The notes below the pieces were generated by a model, which saw only the letters and a program-made list of their open reading frames with translations, ran no database searches and had not been told where the DNA came from. DNA of 64,000 bases from Lysinibacillus xylanilyticus. Its GTDB lineage: Bacteria > Bacillota > Bacilli > Bacillales_A > Planococcaceae. The stretch is taken from NCBI RefSeq assembly GCF_001183605.1, contig NZ_LFXJ01000010.1, positions 124,001 through 188,000 on the forward strand, given 5' to 3'. Both the position numbers and the translations under genes were made by a program. Below are positions 54,854 through 64,000 of the stretch, in pieces; the first letter of the stretch is position 1; every line of letters begins with the position of its first letter.

Positions 54854-55208
54854 AAGAAAGCCTCACATCCTTACACCACACTCGCGTTTTGTATAGAACT
54901 CCTCTACAATACCAACTATTGGTAATGCGTAGAAAAAATATTGATATAGCATGTCCACTGCAATTGCAAAGGTAAAAAAACTTCAGAAGATAGAATATTA
55001 CAACAAAAGACTATTATCCGAATTTATCAACATGATATTCACAATATCCACAGGAAAACGAGTTTAAATGTGAATGATTTTATACATACTAACAAGAAAT
55101 GTTCGTCTTTCAGGAGAAATCAGCATAAAAATGCAAGAAAAATCATGTTAATCTTGAGATAGAAGTGGTACACTAGTGTTGACTATAATTTCGAAATGAG
55201 GGAACCCA
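54854..55208. other. Intergenic region before rpiB with DnaA-box-like 9-mers
   Basis: TTATCAACA (55024), ATATTCACA (55035) and ATATCCACA (55044) lie almost side by side, each one or two mismatches from TTATCCACA. No gene is seen. Confidence 0.5.
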
Positions 55209-55646
55209 GTGAGAATAGCAATTTCTTCTGATCACGGAGGCAATAATTTACGTCGTGAGATTATGCAGCTGTTAGATGAGCTAAATATTAGCTACGAAGA
55301 TTTTGGTCCACAATCTGCGGATTCAGTAGACTATCCTGATTATGCAAAACCAGTTACTGAAGGTGTTGCTAGCGGGGAATTTGATAAAGGTATTTTAATT
55401 TGTGGTACAGGCATTGGTATGTCCATTGCTGCAAATAAAATTAAGGGGATTCGTTGCGCTTTAGTACATGATTTATTTAGTGCAAAAGCAACGCGTTGCC
55501 ACAACGATTCAAATGTTTTAGCAATGGGTGAGCGTGTTATTGGGCCTGGCCTTGCACGTGAAATCGCTAAAGTATGGCTTGAAACAGATTTTGAAGGTGG
55601 TCGTCATACGCGACGCATTGAAAAAATCTCTGAGCTTGAGCAATAA
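55209..55646 (+). CDS. rpiB: Ribose-5-phosphate isomerase B
   Basis: RpiB/LacAB-family isomerase of 145 residues that interconverts ribose-5-P and ribulose-5-P. The opening MRIAISSDHGGNNLRREI, the Cys in GILICGTGIGMSIAANK (catalytic base), and RCHNDSNVLAMGERV are standard. It starts with GTG; GAGGGAACCC lies upstream. It is syntenic with ywlF of Bacillus. Some bacteria use it for other sugar phosphates such as allose-6-P; nothing here suggests that. Confidence 0.94.
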   Translation: MRIAISSDHGGNNLRREIMQLLDELNISYEDFGPQSADSVDYPDYAKPVTEGVASGEFDKGILICGTGIGMSIAANKIKGIRCALVHDLFSAKATRCHNDSNVLAMGERVIGPGLAREIAKVWLETDFEGGRHTRRIEKISELEQ

Positions 55647-55753
55647 GAAAAGCAATTAAGTTTGTTAACATATGTCCTAAGCTAGAAAGTTTCGTCAAAG
55701 AGTGCTTTTTAGCTGTTGGACATAAATAATAGAATAAAAAGGGGCTGAGCATA

Positions 55754-56296
55754 GTGGTTGTACAACAAATACGAACACATTTGACTCAGTTACTCAGTGA
55801 ATTTGAAGAGCAGGTAACCCTACGACCAAATACTATTTTTGTTGTAGGTTGCTCGACATCTGAAGTGATTGGTCAGAAAATTGGCACAGCAGGCGCGCTT
55901 GAAATTGGAGAGGCAATTTTTGAGCCGTTGCAGGCATTTGCAAAGAAACATCAACTGCATCTAGCGTTCCAAGGATGTGAGCACATTAATCGTGCTATTA
56001 CAATGGAAGCAACAACGGCAGACCAATTTGGTTATGAGCCAGTAGTAGTTGTACCAGTTCGTACAGCAGGTGGCTCGATGTCCGCTTATGCGTTTACGCA
56101 ATTTACAAATCCAGTTGTTGTGGAAGCTGTGCAAGCAAATGCAGGTATTGACATTGGTCAAACACTTATAGGTATGCATTTAAAAGCAGTAGCTGTTCCA
56201 GTTCGTACTTCTGTGCGGATGGTAGGAGAAGCAGTTGTTACCATTGCAACAACACGTCCAAAGCTGATTGGCGGAGAGCGTGCAGTATATAAATAA
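55754..56296 (+). CDS. ywlG: DUF436 family protein YwlG
   Basis: A 180-residue protein of the YwlG/TIGR01440 family, conserved between rpiB and glyA in Firmicutes. It has no known reaction; a nucleotide or cofactor-binding alpha/beta fold is expected. It shows VVGCSTSEVIGQKIGT, AFQGCEHINRA, and RTAGGSMSAYAF. It starts with GTG at 55754, with AAAGGGGCTGAGC upstream. Context suggests a role in one-carbon or pentose metabolism, but that is only neighbourhood. Confidence 0.88.
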   Translation: MVVQQIRTHLTQLLSEFEEQVTLRPNTIFVVGCSTSEVIGQKIGTAGALEIGEAIFEPLQAFAKKHQLHLAFQGCEHINRAITMEATTADQFGYEPVVVVPVRTAGGSMSAYAFTQFTNPVVVEAVQANAGIDIGQTLIGMHLKAVAVPVRTSVRMVGEAVVTIATTRPKLIGGERAVYK

Positions 56297-56356
56297 ATTT
56301 ACCTCTGAAATCAGTGGTATACAAATAATGATTATACTTAGGAGGCTTTTTCAAAC

Positions 56357-57598
56357 ATGGCATACGAAAAATTAGCAGTACAAGACAAAGCAGTATTAGA
56401 CGGAATTCTTGCGGAAAAAAAACGTCAACAAGCAAATATTGAGTTAATCGCATCAGAAAACTTTGTATCTGAAGCAGTAATGGAAGCACAAGGTTCTGTT
56501 CTAACAAATAAATATGCTGAAGGTTATCCAGGTAAACGCTACTATGGCGGCTGTGAACACGTAGATGTTGTGGAAGATATCGCACGTGATCGTGTGAAAG
56601 AAATCTTTGGAGCAGAGTATGCAAACGTACAACCACACTCTGGTGCACAAGCAAACATGGCTGTATACCACACAATTTTAGAACCAGGTGATACTGTACT
56701 TGGGATGAATCTATCTCATGGCGGTCACTTAACACATGGATCTCCTGTAAACTTCTCAGGGATTCTATATAACTTCGTTGAATATGGCGTAACAAAAGAT
56801 ACTCAAGTAATCGATTATGAAGATGTACGCCAAAAAGCGTTAGAGCATAAGCCAAAACTAATTGTTGCAGGGGCATCTGCATACCCACGAGAAATCGATT
56901 TCGCTAAATTCCGTGAAATCGCTGATGAAGTAGGAGCATATTTCATGGTGGATATGGCACATATCGCTGGTCTAGTAGCTGCTGGTGAGCACCAATCACC
57001 AGTGCCATACGCTGATTTTGTAACATCTACAACACATAAAACATTACGTGGCCCACGTGGTGGTCTAATCCTTGCTTCGAAAGAATGGGAGCAAAAGCTT
57101 AACAAATCTGTATTCCCAGGTATCCAAGGTGGACCATTAATGCACGTAATCGCTGCAAAAGCTGTAGCATTCGGTGAAGCATTACAGCCAGAATTCAAAG
57201 AGTATGCAAAACAAATTAAAGCTAATGCTAAAGCTTTAGCAGAAGTATTAATTGCAGAAGGTGTTGAAATTGTTTCTGGTGGTACGGATAACCACTTGTT
57301 ACTTCTTAATGTGAAATCTCTTGGCTTAACAGGAAAAGTAGCAGAGCATGCACTTGATGAAGTAGGCATTACAACAAATAAAAACACAATCCCTTACGAT
57401 ACAGAGTCTCCATTCGTAACTTCTGGTATCCGTATTGGTACACCGGCAGTAACATCTCGTGGCTTCAATGAAGAGGACATGAAAGAAGTTGGAGCAATTA
57501 TTGCTACGGTTCTTAAAAATCCAGAAGATGAAGCAGTCAAGGCTGAAGCGAAAGCTCGCGTAATAGCATTAACTGACAAACATCCATTATACGTATAA
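56357..57598 (+). CDS. glyA: Serine hydroxymethyltransferase
   Basis: PLP enzyme of 413 residues that converts serine and tetrahydrofolate to glycine and methylene-THF. It has the [10 protein letters not shown] start, [11 protein letters not shown], the PLP lysine in [14 protein letters not shown], and the C-terminal [22 protein letters not shown] lies before the ATG. The ywlG-glyA-upp order is conserved, interrupted here by an EAL-domain gene. It has a perfect 15-bp terminator. Confidence 0.97.
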   Translation: MAYEKLAVQDKAVLDGILAEKKRQQANIELIASENFVSEAVMEAQGSVLTNKYAEGYPGKRYYGGCEHVDVVEDIARDRVKEIFGAEYANVQPHSGAQANMAVYHTILEPGDTVLGMNLSHGGHLTHGSPVNFSGILYNFVEYGVTKDTQVIDYEDVRQKALEHKPKLIVAGASAYPREIDFAKFREIADEVGAYFMVDMAHIAGLVAAGEHQSPVPYADFVTSTTHKTLRGPRGGLILASKEWEQKLNKSVFPGIQGGPLMHVIAAKAVAFGEALQPEFKEYAKQIKANAKALAEVLIAEGVEIVSGGTDNHLLLLNVKSLGLTGKVAEHALDEVGITTNKNTIPYDTESPFVTSGIRIGTPAVTSRGFNEEDMKEVGAIIATVLKNPEDEAVKAEAKARVIALTDKHPLYV

Positions 57599-57611
57599 TT
57601 TAATAGATAAG

Positions 57612-57656
57612 GCTGTGGTTAAAGTGATAGATTGCACTTTAACCACAGCTTTTTTA
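57612..57656 (+). terminator. glyA terminator
   Basis: GCTGTGGTTAAAGTG (57612-57626) and its exact complement (57635-57649) form the stem, and TTTTTT follows. Confidence 0.97.
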
Positions 57657-57671
57657 TTAGTTAAAAGCAAT

Positions 57672-57762
57672 TACCGATGAGACCCCTGCAGCGAAGCGGC
57701 TTATCGGACGCCCTAGGAAAGCGCCCAGTCGGAACGGAAATCAACCATACGTTTTGAAGATG
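57672..57762. repeat. MITE-like repeat, copy H (right half)
   Basis: ACCGATGAGACCCCTGCAGC, GAAGCGGCTTATCGGACGCC, AAAGCGCCCAGTCGGAACGG and AAATCAACCATACGTTTTG. The left arm is missing. Confidence 0.85.
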
Positions 57763-57894
57763 GGCTATTTTTTGTTAAAATAGAAATAAATTACTCCTAT
57801 TTTTGAATTTATTTACATAAACTTAGTATAAAAGGGTATGAATAAATTGAAGTAAGACAAATAATGTCCTTTTGCAGAAGGAATTTTTATAAAA

Positions 57895-57924
57895 GTGACA
57901 ATTTATTGAATTTTTATGTACAAT
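57895..57924 (+). promoter_or_regulatory. Promoter of the EAL-domain gene
   Basis: GTGACA (57895-57900), 18 bases, TACAAT (57919-57924). Confidence 0.55.
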
Positions 57925-57963
57925 GTAAGAGGGATCTAAAGGGATTTAGGGAGGAGGGGTTGA

Positions 57964-60114
57964 ATGGTTACTAAAGCAATGATCAGAGAACATGAAATGC
58001 TATTAAATACAATTCGTAGGTTAGGTGATAATTCTAAAGAGAGTTACGTTATTTTTGATGCAACAAAGAATCATTGCGTAGTAGAATGTAATGATTTTTT
58101 TTGTACGCTTACAAATACTGCACGTTCGCAAATAATAAATAGCGATTATTTTTCACTGATGTCAAACGAAGAAAAGACAACAATTGAAATGATTAAAGAT
58201 AAAATACATAGCGGAGTCATGGTACAAGCAAAATTGCATCATAGTTGCTTCGATAAACCTCCTTTTTGGGCAGAGATACAAGCACTCCCATTTCAAAATA
58301 ATAATAATGAAACATTATTTGTACTAGTAGTTGTGAAGGATGTTACTTACTATCATATCGAAGAATTTTTAATGCGCCTTGAGAAAGCTATGTACGAAGC
58401 GATTGAAAAGGATTATTCCTTTGATAAAAAGATGAGCGTTATTTGCAGTAGTTTAGATGAATTCTTTATGCCAAAAATATCAAGTATGGTACTTGTCAAA
58501 GCGGAGGTAGATCAATTACAAGTTTTTAAAGGGAATGACAAAATAAAAGATTTGCCGGAGCGCTGTGAAAACAAAGACTTTTTTAAGAGAGTTATGCAAG
58601 GAGAGACATCCATTCTAGTTAAGAGTTTGGATGAAATTGATATTCCAATAGAACATAAAATGTTTGCCGATTCATTTGAAATGTCATTTGGATTGTTTAT
58701 GCCAATATACAATCAGCAACACCAAGCAATTGGATTGTTTGCGATATTTTTAAAGCATCATTCCAGCGACCAAAAGTTTTATGGAAATATGTTCCAAAAT
58801 ATCGGTGCTCTTGTTGCATTGGCATACTCGTATGAAAGAATACAAAAAAAGATATGGGATTTAGCCTATATCGATATTACAACGGGGCTGCCTAATCGAC
58901 ATGGTTTTTTAAACAAGGTAGAAAAAGAATACGGTCAAAATGGCAATATCAAAATCTTAAAGCCGAGCGAATTCCATCAAATTGTCGAGTTATATGGTCG
59001 TGAAGCGGGAGATGAGCTTTTAAGACAAATTGCTAAACGTCTAAATGAAGAGAAGAATGATGATAATGAATATATTGCTAGATTTACAAGCTCTAGTTTA
59101 ATCATTGCAAATGCCACATCCGATGAAGATTTCTTCTATTATAAGAGGCGTATAAAAGAGATTATTCGTCAGCCTTTTATTGTGGGTGGAAAGCAAATTT
59201 ATATTACACTGAAAACGGGAATTGCTTTATATAATAATGAGATAAAAATTGTTGATGCGATTCGCTTTGCAGATAATGCTGTATCGTTTGCGGCTAATAA
59301 ACCAGGTACTCATATGGAAATATTTACACAAGAAAGAAATGATGTGCTTGAGCAGCAAATGACAGTGTTAAACCATTTGGCACATGCAATAAAAAATAAA
59401 GAAATCTCGGTGAATTTACAGCCAAAGGTTGATTTACGGACAGGTGAAATTCAAAGTATTGAAGCACTTGCCCGCTGGATTTCCCCAAAACTCGGTTTCG
59501 TGTCACCGGCAATCTTTATTCCAGTGGCAGAAAGTGCAGGAAAGGTACGCGAAATCGATAATCAAATATTAGAGATTGTTCTTTCGTGGCTAGCAGAGCG
59601 CAAAAGATTAGGGAAAAAATTAGTGAAGGTAGCAGTAAATATTTCGCCTGATCATTTTTACTATGCTGATTTTGTACAGGATACACTGGAGCTCGTTCAG
59701 AAATACGATATTGATCCTAGATATATCATTTTAGAAGTAACGGAAAATATAGGCCTAGTTGATTTTCAGACTGCTTTTTCTATTATCCAGGAATTAAAGG
59801 AGTACGGCTTTAAAACTTCGGTAGACGATTTTGGAACAGGTTTTTCATCACTAAGTTATTTACAAAGACTACCGTTTACTGAATTGAAAATAGATCGAAG
59901 CTTTATTAATGATATTAATGATGCAGCGACACTTGCTATTGTCCGATCCATTATTCAATTAGCATTAAACTTAGGGATGACTTCGGTCGCTGAGGGTATT
60001 GAAAATAAAGAGCAGGTTGAGATTTTACGTGCACTTGGCTGTAAAGTAGGACAAGGTTATTTCTATTATAAACCGATGGCAATAGAACAGTTAGATGCAA
60101 TACTTGATAAATAA
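57964..60114 (+). CDS. PAS-GAF-degenerate GGDEF-EAL cyclic-di-GMP phosphodiesterase
   Basis: Cytoplasmic signalling protein of 716 residues. A PAS-like domain (about 20-125) and a GAF-like domain (about 140-290) precede a GGDEF-fold domain (about 300-460). That domain opens with ITTGLPNRHGF and has GDELLRQIAKRL but carries FTSSSLI where the GGDEF motif should be, so diguanylate cyclase activity is not expected. The EAL domain (about 475-716) is intact: IEALARW, NISPDHF, LEVTENI, DDFGTGFSSLSYL, the catalytic lysine in ELKIDRSFI, and AEGIENKEQ. It should hydrolyse c-di-GMP, possibly with GTP binding at the degenerate domain as a regulatory input. GGGAGGAGG precedes the ATG. It is an insertion between glyA and upp relative to Bacillus. 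Confidence 0.9.
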   Translation: MVTKAMIREHEMLLNTIRRLGDNSKESYVIFDATKNHCVVECNDFFCTLTNTARSQIINSDYFSLMSNEEKTTIEMIKDKIHSGVMVQAKLHHSCFDKPPFWAEIQALPFQNNNNETLFVLVVVKDVTYYHIEEFLMRLEKAMYEAIEKDYSFDKKMSVICSSLDEFFMPKISSMVLVKAEVDQLQVFKGNDKIKDLPERCENKDFFKRVMQGETSILVKSLDEIDIPIEHKMFADSFEMSFGLFMPIYNQQHQAIGLFAIFLKHHSSDQKFYGNMFQNIGALVALAYSYERIQKKIWDLAYIDITTGLPNRHGFLNKVEKEYGQNGNIKILKPSEFHQIVELYGREAGDELLRQIAKRLNEEKNDDNEYIARFTSSSLIIANATSDEDFFYYKRRIKEIIRQPFIVGGKQIYITLKTGIALYNNEIKIVDAIRFADNAVSFAANKPGTHMEIFTQERNDVLEQQMTVLNHLAHAIKNKEISVNLQPKVDLRTGEIQSIEALARWISPKLGFVSPAIFIPVAESAGKVREIDNQILEIVLSWLAERKRLGKKLVKVAVNISPDHFYYADFVQDTLELVQKYDIDPRYIILEVTENIGLVDFQTAFSIIQELKEYGFKTSVDDFGTGFSSLSYLQRLPFTELKIDRSFINDINDAATLAIVRSIIQLALNLGMTSVAEGIENKEQVEILRALGCKVGQGYFYYKPMAIEQLDAILDK

Positions 60115-60141
60115 TTGCTATTATATGTAGCAAACATTCTT

Positions 60142-60188
60142 GAAAAGAAGTTGTCCTAAATTTATTTTTGAGACGACTCCTTTTTTCT
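60142..60188 (+). terminator. Terminator of the EAL gene
   Basis: AGAAGTTGTC and GACGACTCCTT pair with G.U and one bulge, and TTTTTTC follows. Confidence 0.6.
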
Positions 60189-60241
60189 GTTATACTAGGT
60201 GAGATAAAAAATGAAATCCGAACGGTTAGGAGAGAATCCCT

Positions 60242-60871
60242 TTGAGCAAAGTATACGTATTTGATCATCCACTAATCCAACACAAGTTAACTTATATTCG
60301 TGACAAGAATACAGGAACAAAAGAATTTCGTGAGCTAGTAGACGAAGTAGCAACATTAATGGCATTCGAAATTACACGTGATATGCCAGTAGAGGAAATT
60401 GAAATTGAAACACCTGTTACAGTTGCTAAAACAAAAGTACTTTCTGGTAAGAAAATTGCGATTGTACCGATTTTACGTGCAGGTATCGGCATGGTAGATG
60501 GCGTATTAAAACTAATTCCAGCTGCTAAAGTTGGTCATATCGGTCTTTATCGTGATCCAGAAACTTTAAAACCTGTAGAATACTATGCAAAACTTCCTGC
60601 AGATGTAGAAGAACGTGATTTCATCATTGTAGACCCAATGCTTGCAACTGGTGGATCAGCAGTGGAAGCGATCAACTCACTGAAAAAACGTGGTGCGAAA
60701 AGCATTAAATTTATGTGCTTAATCGCTGCTCCAGAGGGTGTTAAAGAAATTCAAGAACATCATCCAGATGTAGATATTTATATTGCTGCACTTGATGAAA
60801 AACTAAATGACCATGGCTACATTGTCCCTGGTTTAGGTGATGCAGGCGACCGCTTATTCGGTACGAAATAA
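60242..60871 (+). CDS. upp: Uracil phosphoribosyltransferase
   Basis: Salvage enzyme of 209 residues that makes UMP from uracil and PRPP. The PRPP-binding motif is [15 protein letters not shown], the uracil-binding C-terminus is [17 protein letters not shown], and [14 protein letters not shown] is conserved. It starts with TTG at 60242, with TTAGGAGAG eight bases upstream. It sits before mnaA and the atp operon as in Bacillus. Confidence 0.97.
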   Translation: MSKVYVFDHPLIQHKLTYIRDKNTGTKEFRELVDEVATLMAFEITRDMPVEEIEIETPVTVAKTKVLSGKKIAIVPILRAGIGMVDGVLKLIPAAKVGHIGLYRDPETLKPVEYYAKLPADVEERDFIIVDPMLATGGSAVEAINSLKKRGAKSIKFMCLIAAPEGVKEIQEHHPDVDIYIAALDEKLNDHGYIVPGLGDAGDRLFGTK

Positions 60872-60953
60872 TACTGAATAGTTTTCAACGGTAATAAAAA
60901 GGATCACCACCTGAAAATTTAGTAATTTTTGGGAAACTTAAAACTTTTGAGAG

Positions 60954-60979
60954 CGTCCTTCAATATTGAAGGACGTTTC
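60954..60979 (+). terminator. Palindromic hairpin after upp
   Basis: CGTCCTTCAAT and ATTGAAGGACG are a perfect palindrome with no loop, and TTTCA follows. It is probably the upp terminator, though the U tract is short. Confidence 0.65.
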
Positions 60980-61093
60980 ATAGTATGTTAGGCGAATTAC
61001 TTCTCTTGAAGTCCGACTCTTGCTTCATATGATGCCGATCAATGGGAGTAAGCACTTTTCATACAAATAAAAAAAAGGACGGTGCAAATCGTT

Positions 61094-62215
61094 TTGACAA
61101 AAAAATGGAAAGTAATGACGATTTTCGGTACGAGACCGGAGGCTATTAAAATGGCTCCACTTGTATTGGAATTACAAAAGTATCCTGAGCAAATAGAATC
61201 GATTGTGACGGTAACAGCACAACATCGCCAAATGCTCGATCAAGTTTTAGAAACATTTAAAATTACACCAGACTACGATCTAAATATTATGAAGGATCGT
61301 CAAACATTAATTGACGTGACGACTAATGCATTACAAGGCTTAGACAAAGTCATGAAAGAAGCAAAACCTGATATTGTTTTAGTACATGGCGATACAGCAA
61401 CAACTTTCATTGCAAGTCTAGCTGCATTTTATAACCAAATTGCTATCGGACATGTGGAAGCAGGTCTTCGAACTTGGAATAAGTATTCACCATACCCAGA
61501 GGAAATGAACCGCCAGTTAACAGGTGTTATGGCTGACCTTCATTTCGCACCAACGGAAGTCTCAAAGAAAAACCTTTTAGATGAAAATAAAAATCCAGAT
61601 ACAATTATTGTTACTGGTAACACAGCTATCGACGCATTAGCTACAACAGTAAGTGAACATTACACACACCCTGTGTTAGAAAAAATAGGTTCGGATCGTA
61701 TGATTCTATTAACAGCACATCGTCGTGAAAATCTTGGTGAGCCTATGCGTCATATGTTTAGAGCGATTACTAGAATTTTAGCCGAGCATGAGGATGTACA
61801 AGTTGTTTACCCAGTCCATATGAATCCGGCTGTACGAGAAATAGCTAATGAAATTTTAGGAAATCATGAGCGTGTACATTTAATTGAGCCTCTTGAGGTC
61901 TTCGATTTCCATAACTTTGCGGCTAATTCTTATATGATTTTAACTGATTCTGGTGGCGTTCAAGAAGAAGCCCCTTCATTAGGTAAACCAGTTTTAGTAC
62001 TTAGAGATACAACAGAGCGCCCAGAAGGTATTGCTGCAGGGACTCTAAAGCTAGCAGGGACGGAAGAAGAAACAATCTACTCTCTAGCTAAGCAATTAAT
62101 AGAAGATAAAAATGCCTATGAATCAATGGCAAAAGCATCAAATCCTTATGGTGATGGACATGCTTCAGAACGTATTGTGAAGGCTCTTTTAGCGTTTTTA
62201 CAAAAAAGCAAGTAA
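61094..62215 (+). CDS. mnaA: UDP-N-acetylglucosamine 2-epimerase (non-hydrolysing)
   Basis: Enzyme of 373 residues that interconverts UDP-GlcNAc and UDP-ManNAc, supplying ManNAc for wall teichoic acid linkage units and other glycopolymers. FGTRPEAIKMAPL, VTAQHRQMLDQVL, HGDTATT, VEAGLRT, LLTAHRRENLGEP and DSGGVQEEAPSLGKPVLVLRDTTERPEG (in pieces) are diagnostic. I prefer the TTG at 61094 (TKKWKVMTIFG) over the GTG at 61082, which overlaps AAAGGACGG. The upp-mnaA-atpI order is conserved in Bacillus. Confidence 0.94.
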   Translation: MTKKWKVMTIFGTRPEAIKMAPLVLELQKYPEQIESIVTVTAQHRQMLDQVLETFKITPDYDLNIMKDRQTLIDVTTNALQGLDKVMKEAKPDIVLVHGDTATTFIASLAAFYNQIAIGHVEAGLRTWNKYSPYPEEMNRQLTGVMADLHFAPTEVSKKNLLDENKNPDTIIVTGNTAIDALATTVSEHYTHPVLEKIGSDRMILLTAHRRENLGEPMRHMFRAITRILAEHEDVQVVYPVHMNPAVREIANEILGNHERVHLIEPLEVFDFHNFAANSYMILTDSGGVQEEAPSLGKPVLVLRDTTERPEGIAAGTLKLAGTEEETIYSLAKQLIEDKNAYESMAKASNPYGDGHASERIVKALLAFLQKSK

Positions 62216-62266
62216 TAGCCCTTTTTGAAATCAAAAAATGAGTCTAATGTACTAATCGTGATCGGC

Positions 62267-62313
62267 AAGCTAATTTACGAGCATATATGTGTCGTAAATT
62301 AGCTTTTTTTTGC
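62267..62313 (+). terminator. mnaA terminator
   Basis: AAGCTAATTTACGA (62267-62280) and TCGTAAATTAGCTT (62292-62305) pair perfectly, and TTTTTTT follows. Confidence 0.97.
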
Positions 62314-62732
62314 ACAAACGTGAACTTTGATTTTAAAGCTATGAATTTTCATACACAAATTTGTCAACAATTTGACAAGAGTATAGTGTCTGTGAAGTTT
62401 TTCTCCTTTACTAATTGACTTCAAATATCTCCTATTGTATGCTTACAAAGGGTAATAATGATAAGGGTTTCAATCGTAAATAGAGGTTGAAACACTTGTT
62501 ATATCAAGTTTCTACTAAATTGACAGTTCAAACCAATGGCTGTCGATTTGCAACGTTTTGTGCGTTTCGGGGTGTAAGATATTTTTGGGGATTTACACCT
62601 GTAATTTCAAAATGACTCTCTCCCGTTACTATTCCGCTGTGAGTAGTGTTTTTCACTGCTCTTTTCTGATTTCACGTAGTGGTCAGCAAACGTTTCTTTA
62701 CTCGAAAAAATGATTCAGGAGATTATAAACCA
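62314..62732. promoter_or_regulatory. atp operon leader and promoter region
   Basis: A perfect dyad TTGTCAA-CAAT-TTGACAA (62361-62378) is followed by TATAGT (62382-62387). A possible TTGACA at 62519-62524 and a GAGTAGTG/CACTGCTC hairpin near 62641 occur further down. The exact promoter is unclear. The dyad is a candidate operator. Confidence 0.5.
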
Positions 62733-63104
62733 ATGCTAGATTTGCATCACATTATTGCTGTGCAGAAGAGAGCGTTATTTTTTTTGCTCGCACTCTGTGC
62801 ATTAGGCTGGGGATTTACACCCTATCAGACGGTTTTTGCGGGCATCGCAATCGGTGCATTCTTTGGTACGTATAATTTTTGGATTCTAGTTCGCCGTATG
62901 GATAAGTTTGATCGAGCCATTAGTGAAGGGAAGAAAGTAGGCTCACTTGGTACAGCGCTTCGCTTTGCATCAGGTGTAGCGGCAGTCGCTTTAGCCATTT
63001 CGTTGCCAAACTATTTTCACTTAATTAGCACGGTCATAGGGCTAATGATTCCGTACGTTTTTCTCTTTGTCGAGAGAATTGTGTCACATGTAAGGAACCG
63101 CTAA
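62733..63104 (+). CDS. atpI: ATP synthase subunit I
   Basis: Small membrane protein of about 123 residues with four hydrophobic segments (LFFLLALCALGWGF, VFAGIAIGAFFGTYNFWI, a segment near FASGVAAVALAISLPN, VIGLMIPYVFLFVERI). AtpI proteins help assemble the c-ring and may take part in Mg import. The ATG at 62733 (MLDLHHIIAVQKRA) has AGGAG eleven bases upstream and fits the family length. The frame is open back to a GTG at 62679 without a ribosome site. It is the first gene of the atp operon. Confidence 0.85.
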   Translation: MLDLHHIIAVQKRALFFLLALCALGWGFTPYQTVFAGIAIGAFFGTYNFWILVRRMDKFDRAISEGKKVGSLGTALRFASGVAAVALAISLPNYFHLISTVIGLMIPYVFLFVERIVSHVRNR

Positions 63105-63131
63105 TGTGCTTTAAATTAGAAAGAGAGGTGA

Positions 63132-63863
<732 letters not shown>

Positions 63864-63929
63864 TATAAAGCATATATCTTATGCTTGAACCAAAAAAAAA
63901 ACAAACAATTCCAAGGAGGAAATTTTCAA

Positions 63930-64000
63930 ATGGGTTTATTAGCAGCAGCAATCGCAATCGGTTTAGGTGCACTTGGTGCAGGTATCGGTAACGGTCTTAT
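63930..64000 (+). CDS. atpE: ATP synthase subunit c, 5' part
   Basis: The first 23 or so residues (MGLLAAAIAIGLGALGAGIG) are present before the window ends. This is the first transmembrane helix of the proteolipid with its glycine-repeat packing motif. AAGGAGGAAA lies eight bases or so before the ATG at 63930. The proton-binding acidic residue is in the second helix, beyond the window. Confidence 0.95.
   Translation, partial: MGLLAAAIAIGLGALGAGIGNGL

Noticed and set aside
54572..54925. 117-codon open frame over array IV
   Set aside because: It begins inside the MCP terminator and consists of repeat-derived sequence.
62361..62378. Definite Rex operator
   Set aside because: Both half-sites differ from the Rex consensus at the same central base (TTGTCAA, not TTGTGAA), so only a generic dyad is reported.

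Overview
The window is a piece of an AT-rich, endospore-forming Bacillales chromosome. Gene content and order (ywhD-pbpG-speB, ywiB-argS, rpoE-pyrG-ywjG-spo0F-fbaA-ywjH-murA-glpX-rho-rpmE-tdk-prfA-prmC-spoIIR-ywlC-mntP-ywlE-rpiB-ywlG-glyA-upp-mnaA-atpIB) follow the region near the origin on the left arm of the Bacillus subtilis map. The exact content (an icmF/acyl-CoA dehydrogenase block before rpoE, an MCP between ywlE and rpiB, abundant dispersed intergenic repeats) suggests a Lysinibacillus-like member of the Bacillaceae/Planococcaceae. The genus call is inference from synteny, not a database match.

Region by region. 1-4 kb: end of ywhD, a class A penicillin-binding protein and agmatinase; speE is absent from its usual place. 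4-12.4 kb: a variable segment with a secreted four-repeat protein, an SDR/HxlR divergent pair, a tandem duplication of a TetR-CPBP protease cassette (the first TetR is a pseudogene), a MerR regulator and a lipoprotein agmatine deiminase. Copies of the 3' end of speB and of its terminator recur inside this segment. 12.6-14.8 kb: ywiB-argS. 14.9-15.6 kb: a 34-unit array of 21-bp repeats. 15.7-19.3 kb: a MerR-controlled acyl-CoA synthetase/acyl-CoA dehydrogenase operon. 19.4-24 kb: a cobalamin riboswitch followed by a B12 transporter whose ATPase is fused to CbiZ, then the PduO-type adenosyltransferase. 24.7-36 kb: fatty-acid/branched-chain acyl-CoA degradation (fadF, thiolase, 3-hydroxyacyl-CoA dehydrogenase, two acyl-CoA dehydrogenases, TetR regulator, B12-dependent IcmF). 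36-64 kb: the housekeeping and sporulation block, ending inside atpE.

The genes connect. The B12 uptake and adenosylation genes supply the cofactor needed by IcmF, which feeds the neighbouring beta-oxidation genes. spo0F and spoIIR serve sporulation. fbaA, ywjH, glpX and rpiB are central carbon enzymes. A cluster of DnaA-box-like 9-mers lies at spoIIR-ywlC. pyrG is preceded by what looks like the CTP-sensing reiterative-initiation attenuator.

The most unusual content is intergenic: (1) four separate arrays with an exact or near-exact 21-bp period and a shared YGGAWA-like core; (2) a MITE-like family with ATCACCA-type ends, seven copies; (3) a second family built from perfect hairpins, one of which supplies the last codons of the BtuD-CbiZ gene; (4) four 98-bp tandem units, each carrying half a terminator, downstream of spo0F. 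No tRNA, rRNA, CRISPR array, integrase or transposase was seen.
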